Shown one piece after another: positions 43,588 through 54,009 of a stretch of 64,000 nt of DNA. Positions within the stretch are counted from its first letter, which is position 1. Every line of letters starts with the position of its first letter. The stretch is from Acanthosepion esculentum (lineage: Eukaryota > Mollusca > Cephalopoda > Sepiida > Sepiidae), in assembly GCA_964036315.1 (NCBI GenBank), contig OZ038482.1:13626434-13690433 (forward strand), written 5' to 3'. Under the pieces are notes generated by a model. It was not told the DNA's origin. It worked only from the letters and a program-made list of their open reading frames with translations, and ran no database searches. The position numbers were made by a program, and so were the translations under genes.

Positions 43588-44360
43588 CAATGATTCCCAA
43601 CGTCGCGGCATGGTAATATTTTGGTGCGGCATGCGTAGGATATACACCCTCGGCTTAATATACCAACAGAATAAAGGGGCAATTCGCGAATGCGTTATTA
43701 ACAGCGGATGGTTTTCTAGTGAGTCTGAGTGAGTGTGTTGATGTTAATGCGTGTTAATACATACGATGCATATACAGTATGCATAAAAATCCAAACAGCG
43801 TTACAAGAAATTTGTTGTTACCGTTTCCAGCTTCATATTTAGCTTAATGTGGCTTTAGAGCTGTAAAGGATTTGTTATTGAAGAAAAGAAATCGACTGGA
43901 TATCACTAAACGAGGAGATTTGAAGCTTAAGCTGACTAAATTGGTGCCTAATATAAAATCTATCTGTAGCAAGCATGATACACAAGGATCTCACTAACAG
44001 TCAATTTGTGATGAACTCAAATTTCAGTTTGCGTTATTATTTCATGATTGAAATAATCAAAGTATATTACAGAATAAGCTTTCAATCAAATATTTTATAT
44101 TTCTGCCTTTCAGTTTTCTATTATATGTTTTGAAACTATATATATTTAACTGTCTTCTTGTTTTTTTTTAAATTTTTTTCTTTCATGGACGCCATGGTCT
44201 TTGGAAACTTGTTTAGAAACCAAGTTAATGGAATTTTAAGCTTTCTTCACGTGAATTACATTAAAAGTTTGAATATGTAAGAATTAAATTTTACAGGGGT
44301 GCACCGGAATTTTAGAAATACCAAAGTGAGGCCTGGCCACAAATCGGTTAGGAACCATTG
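43588..44360 (+). mobile_element. hAT element remnant
   Basis: Ends CAATGATTCCCAACG and (complement of the right end) CAATGGTTCCTAACCG are typical short hAT TIRs. Flanking 8-mers TTTTATGC and TTCTCTGT match at 5 of 8 positions and both encode the same LINE A residues, consistent with an old 8-bp duplication. Total length is 773 bp, much shorter than an autonomous hAT. Confidence 0.75.
43815..43997 (+). pseudogene. hAT transposase C-terminus
   Basis: The frame reads LPFPASYLA, a stop in place of an acidic residue, CGFRAVKDLLLKKRNRLD, ITKRGDLKLKLTKLVPNIKS, then ICSKHDTQGSH and TAA at 43995-43997. This is the C-terminal dimerisation region seen in hAT/ZBED-like proteins. The rest of the transposase is deleted. 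Confidence 0.75.
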
Positions 44361-44753
44361 TTCTCTGTTAACAGTTTCTTCTCTCACACTTCTCGCTTGA
44401 ACAATTCTCTTCCGGCGTATTGCTTTCCAATCAACTTTGATCCTCAAAAATTTAAATGAAATGTCAATCGTTATCTTTTGCATTTTTAATTCTTGTTCTT
44501 TTATTGTTCTCTCTCCTTAATAGTCTTTTCTTGTTCTCGTATTCTTTCGCACTCAGTAATCCTTTGCATCTTAGTGGCTTGACCACCTTGCTTGGGGTGA
44601 AATGATTAAAAGTAGATATGGGTCACAACCATGAGTATACTATTCGTTTGGTAATAACAGTTCGAGACATTACCAAAACAATTTTATGAAGGACTAAGAT
44701 ACCTATATAACAAGCAATGTGTATTTACACGCCCACACACACAACCATATATA

Positions 44754-46323
44754 CAGTCAACGACGTAATTATTTGTACGGCCATCAATTTTGAATATTTT
44801 TATTCATTTCTTAGAATCTATATCCTATTTGATTCCAGGCTTTTTTATATGTTAATAAGCACAAAAATAGAAAATAAAACTCAATTTTCAGAACAATAGC
44901 TTTAATACAACAAATTTGACAGGCGAATTATGCAAAATAGGAAATGACAAATTTATTCGTACAGTATGAAAAATAGAAAAAATTGAACAATTTTCACAAT
45001 ATTAATAATCAATAGCATGGCGTCGTTTTCTAAAGATTTGATGAGATCTGAACAAGCCTTTTCTGGGATTTTCTTCCATTCTTCTTTGGTTACACATTCC
45101 AATTCCTGAAGGATTTTTGGTGACCGACGCTTTATTCGAACTTTCAATTCCTGCCATAGATTTTCAATAGGATTCAAGTCAGGATTAATTAAAGGGCATA
45201 GCAGATCTGTAATCTTTTTCTGAAGCCACACAGCCACTGATTTAGAAGTATGCTTTGGATCATTATTTTGCTGGAAAGTAAATCGCCGACCTAGATGAAG
45301 ATTTTGCGCTGATAGTTCTAGATATTCATTCATAATTTTGATATATCTGCAGATTTCATTATTCCTCTTATTGGAATTAATTGTCCAGTCATCTTTAAGC
45401 TAAAACAACCCCCAAATATCAATACCATTCTTGTGCCAAATCGTCTGTACATCTTGTCCAAAAAGCACAATTTTTGTTTCATCCCTCCATAGCACTTGTT
45501 CCCAATAGCAATTTTCTTTGTTCAAGAGAATTTTGGCAAAATTGAACCAAGCAGCAATGTGACATGGCTTGTGAAGAGGTTTTCGTCGTGGTCGGTTTAC
45601 ATACAACCCATTTCTATTTAAACAACTTTGTATTGTGCGACTACTTACGCTGATACCAATATTATCCAAATTTAGTGATGTCTTTCAAAACAACTTTTGG
45701 GTTTTTATTAACATCGTGCATTTCTCGGTGATAATTTGGATTTTCTTCCATGCTCAGACAAATTCTCTGTCATGTCAAACTGTTTAAACTTCTTTATAGT
45801 GTACTGTACTCTAGATCTAGGGAGAGCTAACCGGTTTGAAATAAAGCTTTAACTATTTACTGACTATTTTCCCGACTTGTGGAAGTTAATATTTCTCTGT
45901 CTCAGGTCAACGCTAAACTTTGTTTTTCCCATCGTGTTGTTAACGTAAGAATAACAATGGTGAATCTATGCATCACGTAATGTTCTTTACTGGAATTATC
46001 ACAAATATTCTACTGAATAATTAGTCCAGAAGGCTTCACCGATAAAATAATTATGTCAATTATTTTTACTTACACGAATCAATCAATTTAAAGTGATTTT
46101 TTCGACTGTACGAATAATTTTATCTTTTCTATTTTGAATAATTCACTTGTCAAATTTGTCGTATTTAAACTATTGTTCTGAAAATTGAGTTTTATATTCT
46201 TTTTTTTTGTCCTTATTATCTTTTTATTATATAAAAACCAGGCATCCTATGGGCATTAGATTCTGAGAAATGGATAAAAATATTCAAAATTTATGGGTTT
46301 ATGAATAATCTCGTCACTGACTG
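44754..46323 (-). mobile_element. Tc1 element with long IR/DR ends
   Basis: TA at 44752-44753 and 46324-46325 flank inverted repeats of about 215 bp (tips CAGTCA.CGAC). Each arm has an outer TTNTTCGTAC-like and an inner TTATTCGTACAGT direct repeat, the IR/DR layout of Sleeping-Beauty-type Tc1 elements. Length 1570 bp is normal for a complete element. Confidence 0.88.
44960..45930 (-). pseudogene. Tc1 transposase (DD34E), broken
   Basis: N-terminus near 45930: MGKTKFSVDLRQR, HKSGK, ISNRLALPRSRVQYTIKKFK. Middle (45669-45400): ISVSSRTIQSCLNRNGLY, VLWRDETKIVLFG with the first catalytic Asp. C-terminal part (45333-44953): RFTFQQNNDPKHTSK, where the second catalytic Asp is Asn, and NPDLNPIENLWQELK with the third Glu. 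Stops and frameshifts separate the three parts, and the Asp-to-Asn change alone would abolish catalysis. Confidence 0.9.
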
Positions 46324-46489
46324 TACATTATAATTATGAATGCTGCTAATTAACATTTGGAACATCAAGAAAGGAAATTCTTTTACTTAAATCTGAATAT
46401 AAAATACGCTAACATTTTTAAAAAAATGTTTAGTAAATATTTTCATTTTACTTTAAAGTAAAAGAAAATGTTGATGATTTGTATGTACC

Positions 46490-46741
46490 GTAAATCTAGG
46501 TTTGAAATTGCTGTAACTATTTCCCGACTTGTGGAAGTTAATAATTCTCTGTCTCAAGCAACGCTAACTTCCACTGTCTTCTCCATCGTGTTGTTAACAT
46601 AAGAATAACAATGGTGACACTCTATGCACCACGTGATGTTCTTTGCTGGAATTATCACAAATATTCTACTGAATAAATAGTCTAGAAGGCTTCACTGATA
46701 AAATAATTATGTAAATTACTTTTACTTACACGAATGAATCA
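46490..46741 (-). pseudogene. Tc1 5' region, fragment
   Basis: Minus strand: 5' UTR with TTCAGTAGAATATTTGTGAT, AACAACACGATGGAGAAGAC start region, then LRQRIINFHKSGNSYSNF, cut off at about 46490. Same subfamily as the element to its left and the fragment to its right. Confidence 0.75.
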
Positions 46742-46774
46742 GCATCTGTCTATATTGCTGAGATGAGGTATTAT

Positions 46775-47027
46775 GTACACTATTTACATTTTTCGGACTA
46801 TTATTCTCATCTTTGTCACCATGTTTATCACAACGTTTCGGCCGTTGTACGCTCCGGCCTTCTTCAGGTGGTTGGAATGTCGAACTGAACCCTTTATTTC
46901 GCTCACTGGGGTAGACTGTTCTAGTTCCATGTGCCATGTCTAATGGATGTCAGTTATCTCCTGTTAATTTCCCTCTCAAAGTTCTCCACCGCCTTAACCT
47001 GGTATTGAACTCACACTCTTTGGTGAC
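46775..47027 (-). mobile_element. 5'-truncated tRNA SINE
   Basis: Shares TTCAATACC, GGGAAATTAACAGGAGATAA, CAGTTCGACATTCCAACCAC and GGCCGGAGCGTACAACGGCC with the SINE at 33690-34060. It lacks the A-box half of the head and lies between two pieces of Tc1 5' sequence. Confidence 0.8.
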
Positions 47028-47668
47028 GTCTTTGAAAACAACTCTTGGGTTTATATTAAACTCGCGACAGAGTTTTTCTGCAGTTCTCGGTGACAATTTG
47101 GGTTTTCTTCCATACCCAGGGAAATTCTCTGTCATGCCAAACTGTTTAAACTTCTTTATAACAGACTGTACTGTAGATCTAGGGATAGCTAACCGGTTTG
47201 AAATAGTGCTGTAACTATTTCCCGACTTGTGGAAGTTAATAATTCTCTGTCTCAAGCAAATGCTAAGCTCCTTTGTTTTCCCTATCATGTTGTTAACGTA
47301 AGAATAACACTGGTGACACTCTGTTCATCACATGATGTTCTTTGCCGGAATTATCAGAAATATTCTACTGAATAAATAGTCTAGAAGGCTTCACCGATAA
47401 AATAATTATATCAATTACTTATACTTACATGAATCAATCAATTTAAAATGATATTTTCTACTGTAAGAATAATTTTGTCTTCCTATTTTGCATAATTTTC
47501 CTGTCAAATTTGTTGTATTTAATCTATTTTCCTGAAAATTGAGTTTTATATTCCTTTCTTTGTGCTTATTAATATATAAAAATCCTGGCATCATATGAGC
47601 ATTAAATTCTGAGAAATGGATTAAAATATTCAAAATTGATGGGTGTACGAATAATTTCGTCGTTGACT
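47028..47668 (-). pseudogene. Tc1 5' half fused to the SINE
   Basis: From the tip at 47668 (GAGTCAACGACG) through 5' UTR to an open frame starting 47288: KTKELSICLRQRIINFHKSG, ISNRLAIPRSTVQSVIKKFK, GYGRKPKLSPRTAEKLC, INPRVVFKDVTK. The frame then continues uninterrupted into SINE sequence (to 46950), adding about 25 unrelated residues. Only the DNA-binding region is kept; no catalytic residues. Confidence 0.85.
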
Positions 47669-47722
47669 CGATCTATCTATCTATCTATCTATCTATCTAT
47701 ATATATATATATATATATATAT
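47669..47722. repeat. (ATCT)n(TA)n microsatellite
   Basis: ATCT repeats then TA repeats, beginning exactly at the Tc1 tip. Confidence 0.95.
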
Positions 47723-48987
47723 AAAGACAAAAAAATTATATAAATAGTCTAAATAATGATAACTCCTCGTCCCAGAAATACAGACAAAAATTTAGACAAA
47801 AATTATTGTGTATTTTATTTTTAAATTAAAGTGTATTATCACGTGATGATTGCCGCTCTTAAGGTTAGCAATGAGTGTATTTATTTATACAGACGCTACG
47901 TAAGGAATAATTGTTTATAAATGTGCTCATTCATCTAATCTCTGTTAACAATCATGGCGTACCAAAGGCAATACATTTTTGTCAAGATATTTGATGATGT
48001 GGCAGGTCCAGGAAACGTAGAGTCATGACTTTCATAAGGGAATTAGTGATAATTGATCGTAAGAAGCCTTATCTAAAATTTGTACTGGCCGACCTCCACG
48101 TTAAAGTTCATTAAGAGACAAAACAGGTTGATAGGTTTATCAGAAGCCTTGGCGAAAACACATTAAGTTAGCGACCGAACAAATAGAAAACATTAATAAG
48201 AATTTAAAGACTTTCAGAGCAAAAGATCAGAGGCAATGATTTTAATGCAGGCAAATTGATAAATCGCGTAAAAACGATAGAAAAAAAAGCAATATTTGGG
48301 TTACCGGAACATCGTTAGAAAACCTTGTTCAATATCGATCTCAAAGACCAAGTTTATAGTTTGAACCTTCTGAATGTTTCAATCAATTTTTCATTTCATT
48401 ATCAATTGCTTATTGTCATTTTAATTTACAATTTTTAATTACGCGTAACTTTGGAATAAAAAAAAGACTTTTCCGAGAAATGAAATTTAAAAGAATATTC
48501 TGCTTTTAATCATTTCTGAACTGAAATTTTCTGAATGATTAAAACTGGACAAAAAATAAATAAATAAATAAATAAATTTGACGCTGAAATTTTAATAAAA
48601 TTTCTGAGTTCCTTTTTCCCTATGCCTGGCTGGTCGTTTTTATCGAAAAGATTTTTTGCCAATAACAATCAGTTCAATATTTGAAAGGTCATGTTAGTGC
48701 AAGTGAAGAAAATGAAAGTCATTTTTGTACTAGTTAATCGAAGATAGCTAATTGGTAAGAGTTTTTTGTAACTAAAAATCAAATTAAATGCATCCAAACC
48801 TAACCTAAGTCTATTACTGCGAAGCATTGGTGAGGTTCAAATTCACGGCACGAATAAATCGACCGTAATATATATATCTTGACAATCACTCTCATGTAGG
48901 CGCCCAATAAACATATTCGCTAAACTTACCATATTCTAGTAGAAGATCACAAAAGCGGAGTTCTCAGTAGAGATCGATCATATGACA
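47723..48987. other. no recognisable feature
   Basis: (AAAT)n at 48558-48582. No coding signal. Confidence 0.5.
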
Positions 48988-48989
48988 TA

Positions 48990-49930
48990 CAGTGCTGTTC
49001 GATAAAAGTGACTCACCTGATTTTTTTTTACTTAAAATTTTTTTCGCCTATTGTTTTGGGGGTCAAACTAATTTTTAATCTTACTAATATAAAGACCCCT
49101 TCCCGACCAGCTAGTAAAAAAAGTTTACTCACCCTAAGGTATACAATTGATAATTATAATTTTGGATATAAATGAGATTTAGGGAAAAAAATCTGTGCAA
49201 AAAAAGTGACTCACTTATTTCCTGCAACTAGTAATCAATAGAAACATAACCGAACAGCTTTAAATAAAGAATAATAGAGGTATAATTTATTTATAATAGG
49301 TAATATAGTTCAAAATATTTAATAATCTATGGGTCCTCCTTTATTTTGAATAACCTTTTTAACCCTTTTTTGACATTGACTTGATTAGGTTCTGGCAAAT
49401 CTCATCTCCAAGCATTGAATTCCATTCGGATATGAAATTCACAATCAAATCCTCTTTGTTGCACAACTGCTTTCTCAAGAGCCTGTACTTTATAATGCTC
49501 CATAAGTTTTCTATGGGGTTGAGGTCAGGAGATTGGGACGGCCATGTCATAATACTTACCTGCTTCTCATCAAAATATTCCTTCATCAATTTTGATTTGT
49601 GACAGGGAGCATTATCCTGCATAAAAATGAGCTTGGTGGGGTCGATTTGCCCCCTTTCAGTAGAAGGGAGCAGACAAGACTCTAAAATTCTCTTGTACTG
49701 CTCTCTCCTGAGGGTTTTTTCAATAGGTTTTAAGAAACCAGTTCCATGAAAAGAAAAGCATCCCCAGAACATTATACTGAACGGATGCTTGACAGTACTT
49801 ACTGCAAAATTCAATTCTTCTTCGGATTTTAGGTCACTTATCCCTTGAATTTAGCTCAACTTTCGTTTCATCGGAGAAGAGAACATTTAGTAAAAAACAT
49901 CAGGTGAGTCACTTTTGTCGTACAACACTG
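48990..49930 (-). mobile_element. Tc1 element lacking the DNA-binding region
   Basis: TA at 48988-48989 and 49931-49932. Ends CAGTGCTGTTCGATAAAAGT and (complement) CAGTGTTGTACGACAAAAGT, each followed by GACTCACCTGAT. An inner AAAAAGTGACTCACTTA at about 49200 marks an IR/DR arm on one side only. At 941 bp it is about 0.6 of normal length. Confidence 0.88.
49359..49890 (-). pseudogene. Tc1 transposase catalytic domain
   Basis: Starts almost directly after the TIR with NVLFSDETKVEL (first Asp, about 49890-49850), a break, then a 151-codon frame: FWGCFSFHGTGFLKPI, LIFMQDNAPCHKSK (second Asp) and WPSQSPDLNPIENLW (third Glu). All three catalytic residues are present, but the N-terminal DNA-binding domain is deleted and one frameshift lies after the first motif. 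It stops at MSKKG, somewhat short. Confidence 0.88.
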
Positions 49931-49932
49931 TA

Positions 49933-51795
49933 TTTCGATCCATCATTTTACGATACGCACGATTTTATGAAACACGACGATATAACCCTCTTAAAAACAA
50001 AGTGTATATCGTAGTGTTTCATCGTAGGTTTCGCAAAGTTATAGTCATTTACAGAATATGTCAGGTTTACTATCAGATTTTTCTTTTCAGTCTATGGATG
50101 AAACCAAGGTTTTAAATCTTTTTTTGAGCATTTCCACAAAATAGTATAAGAGTCTTTTAGAAATCTTTCTCCAAATCTAAAAAAACTAAACTAGTATAAA
50201 AATCCTCCAACGACATCTGGGTCAATTTATTTTGCACATACTTTGGTTAGAATCCATTTTCGAAGGCGAGGAGATATCTTGCCCTGTTGATGTTTTATCT
50301 TTAATTTCAAAGAAAATCTTGGACGCGTTGGGTCTGAAATTAAATTCCTTCATTATTCCATGAATTTATATTACGAGTATCTTCGTCTTTGTTATTTTTA
50401 TGATAACGTTTTAGGAGATGGTTTTTCGAGTTGTTGCACATGATATACAATACTACCGAATTATTATTATTATTATTAGCTATTTTATTTAATCATTTAT
50501 TTATTTTGCTAATTTTCATGCCCCCCCCCCATATCATCAAGCAGTTTAGTTAATCCAATTAATCTAATTAATACGATACATAAATCCGCCCATTCAAGAG
50601 CCATAAAAAAACTGCAAAAAAACTGTATGTTCCAAACAATAAAGAGAAATGTGATTTTTTGTAATAAGCAATTTGAAACATTTTCGGGCAAATTGAATGA
50701 AGTTGATGTCATCAAATAACAATGGGCTGCCTTATTTTTTACATTTTAAATTACAGAAAAGTGTCGGTCATTATCTTTAAGTATCGATGATCTGGCGAAG
50801 ATCACTACAAGAAAGAAAATTATCGCAAATCTCAAAGAGACAAAAAAATCCTAATTCAACTCGAGAAATAAAATTACACTGACCAAAAGTAATCCTGATT
50901 TAAGAAGAAAAATAAAGCAAAGAAGAAAAAAAACAAAACATAGTGATACAAAAAATTACAAATCACAAATTTCAAGCTAAACAGATATTAAGGAAAACTA
51001 AATTTGAATTTCTTTTGAAATTGTCTGAAACGAAAATAGAAAGAATAAACAAGATGTTCTTTCATCTTTTTGAAAATTCCTTAATTTTATTTGAATAAAA
51101 AAGAAAAAGAAATGAAAGGACGAAGACGAACGGCATTACATAATCATTTTTCCAAATGACAAACAAGAGTTTTGTCCCTTGACAAAATTACCAAAAATAT
51201 TAACTTCATTCAGTATGGATATGGTCGGATGGTCGGAAATTCATCTGCAACACAAAATTCACCCCATTTAAAAAGGCAAGGTCGGGTGTATAGCGAGTGG
51301 TGGATTAAATATCACGTAATGGGCCCGGATGATAGTTGGGCTCAAGAACAAGAACTTATTTTAAATAAAAAGTTGTATTTTAAACGGTAATTAAGTTTGA
51401 GAATAATGCTTGAAATATTACAAATACTGTTTTGATAAAGAAGAAATACGAAACTATTTAAAGTCTTTTATAATAAAAGGGAGACATGTTAGAGCGATAA
51501 ATGTTTTCACTTTTTCTTTATCAAAATAGTATTTCTAATATTTCAAATGTGAAGTTATTTGTTTATCAATCTAACATGTTTCACTTCTATATAAATAAAT
51601 AGCAAATTTTGTCTGTCCATCCGTGTGTCTGAAAGCCTCTCTAAATCTGGCCGCACTTGCCTTACATAGACATATTATGCCTTTTGGGAATCAGGATGAT
51701 CCCAGGATTGACAATCTGCCATTCATCTCGTGCTTGAACATCTAACGTTGTGATCTGTGTACGAATAACGAGGAAACAGTTAAATATAAAATTTT
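49933..51795. other. no clear feature
   Basis: C10 run at 50521-50530. Frames at 50509-50715 (-) and 51172-51390 (+) are unrecognised. Part of 51590-51790 (GTCTGTCCATCCGTGTGTCT) looks like a dispersed repeat head preceding (ATCT)n. Confidence 0.45.
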
Positions 51796-51796
<1 letters not shown>

Positions 51797-51849
<53 letters not shown>

Positions 51850-51952
51850 CAGACTGTTCACATTTATCTATCTGTCTATATACTAAGCAGTTTCCACTAA
51901 GTACCGCTCATATAATACCAGACACACACACACACATACACACACACACACA

Positions 51953-52020
<68 letters not shown>

Positions 52021-52021
52021 G
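51797..52021. repeat. (ATCT)n, (CA)n and (TA)n microsatellites
   Basis: (ATCT)n 51797-51849; (CA)n with few interruptions 51922-51993; (TA)n 51994-52021. Confidence 0.95.
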
Positions 52022-52537
52022 TCATCCACAAACAGACTGTTTCGCTGTATCACAGCTCAGCGTCCGGTTGTCTCTACCTAGGATAGAAACCCGGCTGAAT
52101 TGGCATCAATCGGGAATTCTACCACGAAGCCGTTGGCGCACGGCAGGAATGAAGGTAAATTTAAGCGTATTTTTTTTAGATAAACACACAGTAACTGAGA
52201 GAACTCGATTCGATTTACCGAAGAGTCTTGCATTATTAGCCATAATAGTCACTGTTTACAAACCCACACTCCCTCCCCAGAGAGCTCAACCGAAATAAAT
52301 TTTTCAGGAGCATATATATTGTGATCCACAGACAGACTGTTTTGCTGTGTCACAGCTCATCAGTGTGGCTAGACGTCCGGTTGCCACTAGCTAGGATTGA
52401 AACCCGACTGAATTGGCATCAGTCTGAGGTTCTACCACTAAGCCGTTGGCGCATGGCAGGGATGAAGGTGAACTTTAGCATATTTTTTTTTTTTTGGATA
52501 AACACACTGACTGAGGGAGCTCGATTCGATTTACCGA

Positions 52538-52540
<3 letters not shown>
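52022..52540 (-). mobile_element. tandemly duplicated tRNA SINE
   Basis: 52022-52227 and 52318-52540 are two copies, about 80% alike, in the same orientation. On the minus strand each has GCGCCAACGGCTTAGTGGTA (A box) and GGGTTTCAATCCTAG (B box; second copy), the head of a tRNA-derived SINE, then GTCTGTTTGTGGATCAC-like sequence. The second copy ends at (TA)n. Confidence 0.75.

Positions 52541-52597
<57 letters not shown>
52541..52597. repeat. (TA)n microsatellite
   Basis: TA tract directly abutting the 53-bp TIR of the next element. Confidence 0.95.
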
Positions 52598-52600
<3 letters not shown>

Positions 52601-52807
52601 TGGACATGGAAGTCAGCACTTAGAGGCGACAGTCTGTTTCATGCTAGTGCGACTTCCGGTAAAAGTAACCGCCAAAATAGACTACCCATAATGCACCACT
52701 GACCCTTATATATAAATAGCCGAGAAAAATAACAGCACTAGTTGCCTGACGATTGCACTAGCATGAAACGGACTGTCGCCTCTAAGTGCTGACTTCCATG
52801 TCCACTT
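52598..52807. mobile_element. MITE with 53-bp TIRs (module A)
   Basis: 52598-52650 and 52755-52807 are inverted copies differing at one base (tip AAGTGGACATGGAAGTCAGC). The 104-bp interior holds TAATGCACCACTG and TTGCCTGACGATTGC. Flanks are TA-rich. Single-arm relatives at 22.1, 22.3 and 62.0 kb also sit beside (TA)n. Confidence 0.9.
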
Positions 52808-52896
52808 TTATATTTACACACGCTCTATCTCTGATATTGAGCACTTTATCCCATAAATATAGCACACTTTAAGACTATATTTCTTCATATATATCT
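52808..52896 (-). repeat. module B
   Basis: CGCTCTATCTCTGATATTGA to AGACTATATTTCTTCATATA is the inverted counterpart of 22206-22272. At both places it is next to module A. Confidence 0.8.
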
Positions 52897-52901
52897 CACA
52901 G

Positions 52902-53072
52902 AAGAAGAATACAGATTTAAACAAAGCTGACCTTATTTTATGTACCTTTAAGGATTCTCTTTCAGTAAATACTTTTTCAAAGGTGGGCGTTGGCGCAATT
53001 AAACAAATGCAAGACACAATTCACAAACGAATAGCGAATGAGGAGAAGAAATTGGAACGCGATTATAAATAA
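52902..53072 (+). CDS. candidate 3'-terminal exon, unknown gene
   Basis: A pyrimidine-rich stretch ending TATCTCACAG (acceptor AG at 52900-52901) precedes 56 open codons: KKNTDLNKADLILCTFKDSL, then VNTFSKVGVGAIKQMQ, DTIHKRIANEEKKLERDYK, stop TAA at 53070-53072. AATAAA overlaps the stop. Composition is unlike the transposon frames here: charged, with a likely coiled-coil helix at the C-terminus. I do not recognise the family. The acceptor tract lies at the edge of repeat module B, so an exonised or chance frame is quite possible. No other exon was seen in the window. Confidence 0.3.
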   Translation, partial: KKNTDLNKADLILCTFKDSLSVNTFSKVGVGAIKQMQDTIHKRIANEEKKLERDYK

Positions 53073-54007
53073 ATTTTAATTTTAAGTAATTAACGACTAT
53101 AGACAGATTTACAGGATTCCAAACGAGAAAACAGAAAAAAGCTTTCTCATGGTACGCCAAAAAAGCATAAGGAACAAATAAAATATTCCTTCTGTCTACA
53201 AAGACTCGGCTGATATAATTTAATATATAGAGCTTCAAGAACTCGGAGATGGTGGGTAGAGCGAGCTCTCTGCAGTACAGAAAACAATGTGACATTGTAC
53301 TCGGCGACACAATCTGAATTGTCCAATAAGTTCTGTCCGATAGACAAATCGTGCACGGACTGAGTGGTTCTAATATTTATTGTACGAATATGTACAAATG
53401 TGGCCAATGGCCAAACATGGGGATTGGGACGACGGGTCTTCATCTGTATTAAACCTAAACTGAGCTAGCCACAATCACTTATTGAAACATGCCACAATAA
53501 TCCTTGTTCAAAATCAACATATACCATTCTTACTACATCCACAATAATACCTCAATAACTCTATGAAGTACTAACTAGTCCTCCCATGTTCAATTTGTCT
53601 GAGGTGGGGAATAAAATAACAACTTTAAAAAATTTAACATCAATAGATTATTTACAATGACAACAATATTATCTAGAAAAACAAAACAAAATATTGTTAG
53701 TAATAAAAGTCCCATGATCCTTAAATATGACAGAAACATCAGTTAACTGGACGAAATTAATGCGGAACTTTAGAGAATGCAAACAATCATTCGACCAAAC
53801 ACTCAGCCAAACATTCACTTCCCCAAACACAACAACAAAAACGAAAAACACAGTCTAAAGGCGTCCCGTATCTACCAGTGAACTGACGTCTCTGATCACA
53901 TAACGAGCGAGGAGAGGGGGGTTAAATTAAAGAAAGAGAGGCCAAAAACAACAAGGGGCAATGAGCATACGTCTCCTAGGTAAGTTAACTCTGGTAGAAA
54001 AAGAAAC
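53073..54007. other. no clear feature
   Basis: Possible 3' UTR of the candidate exon, then unassigned sequence. Frames on the minus strand at 53147-53443 are unrecognised. Confidence 0.4.
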
Positions 54008-54009
54008 TA

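Larger units (their letters stand above)
43475..44612 (+). pseudogene. LINE A C-terminus, split by a hAT
   Basis: Left part: ITRLAARLNRFTIDMARYNC with IFYA (43519-43587). Right part: VNSFFSHTSRLNNSLPAYCF then PINFDPQKFK (44367-44457), 3' UTR with TTTCGCACTCAGTAATCCTT and CTTGGGGTGAAATGATTAAAA at the end (44592-44612). Frame is broken by the insertion and a stop after QKFK. The 3' UTR subfamily matches 27815-27935. Confidence 0.8.
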
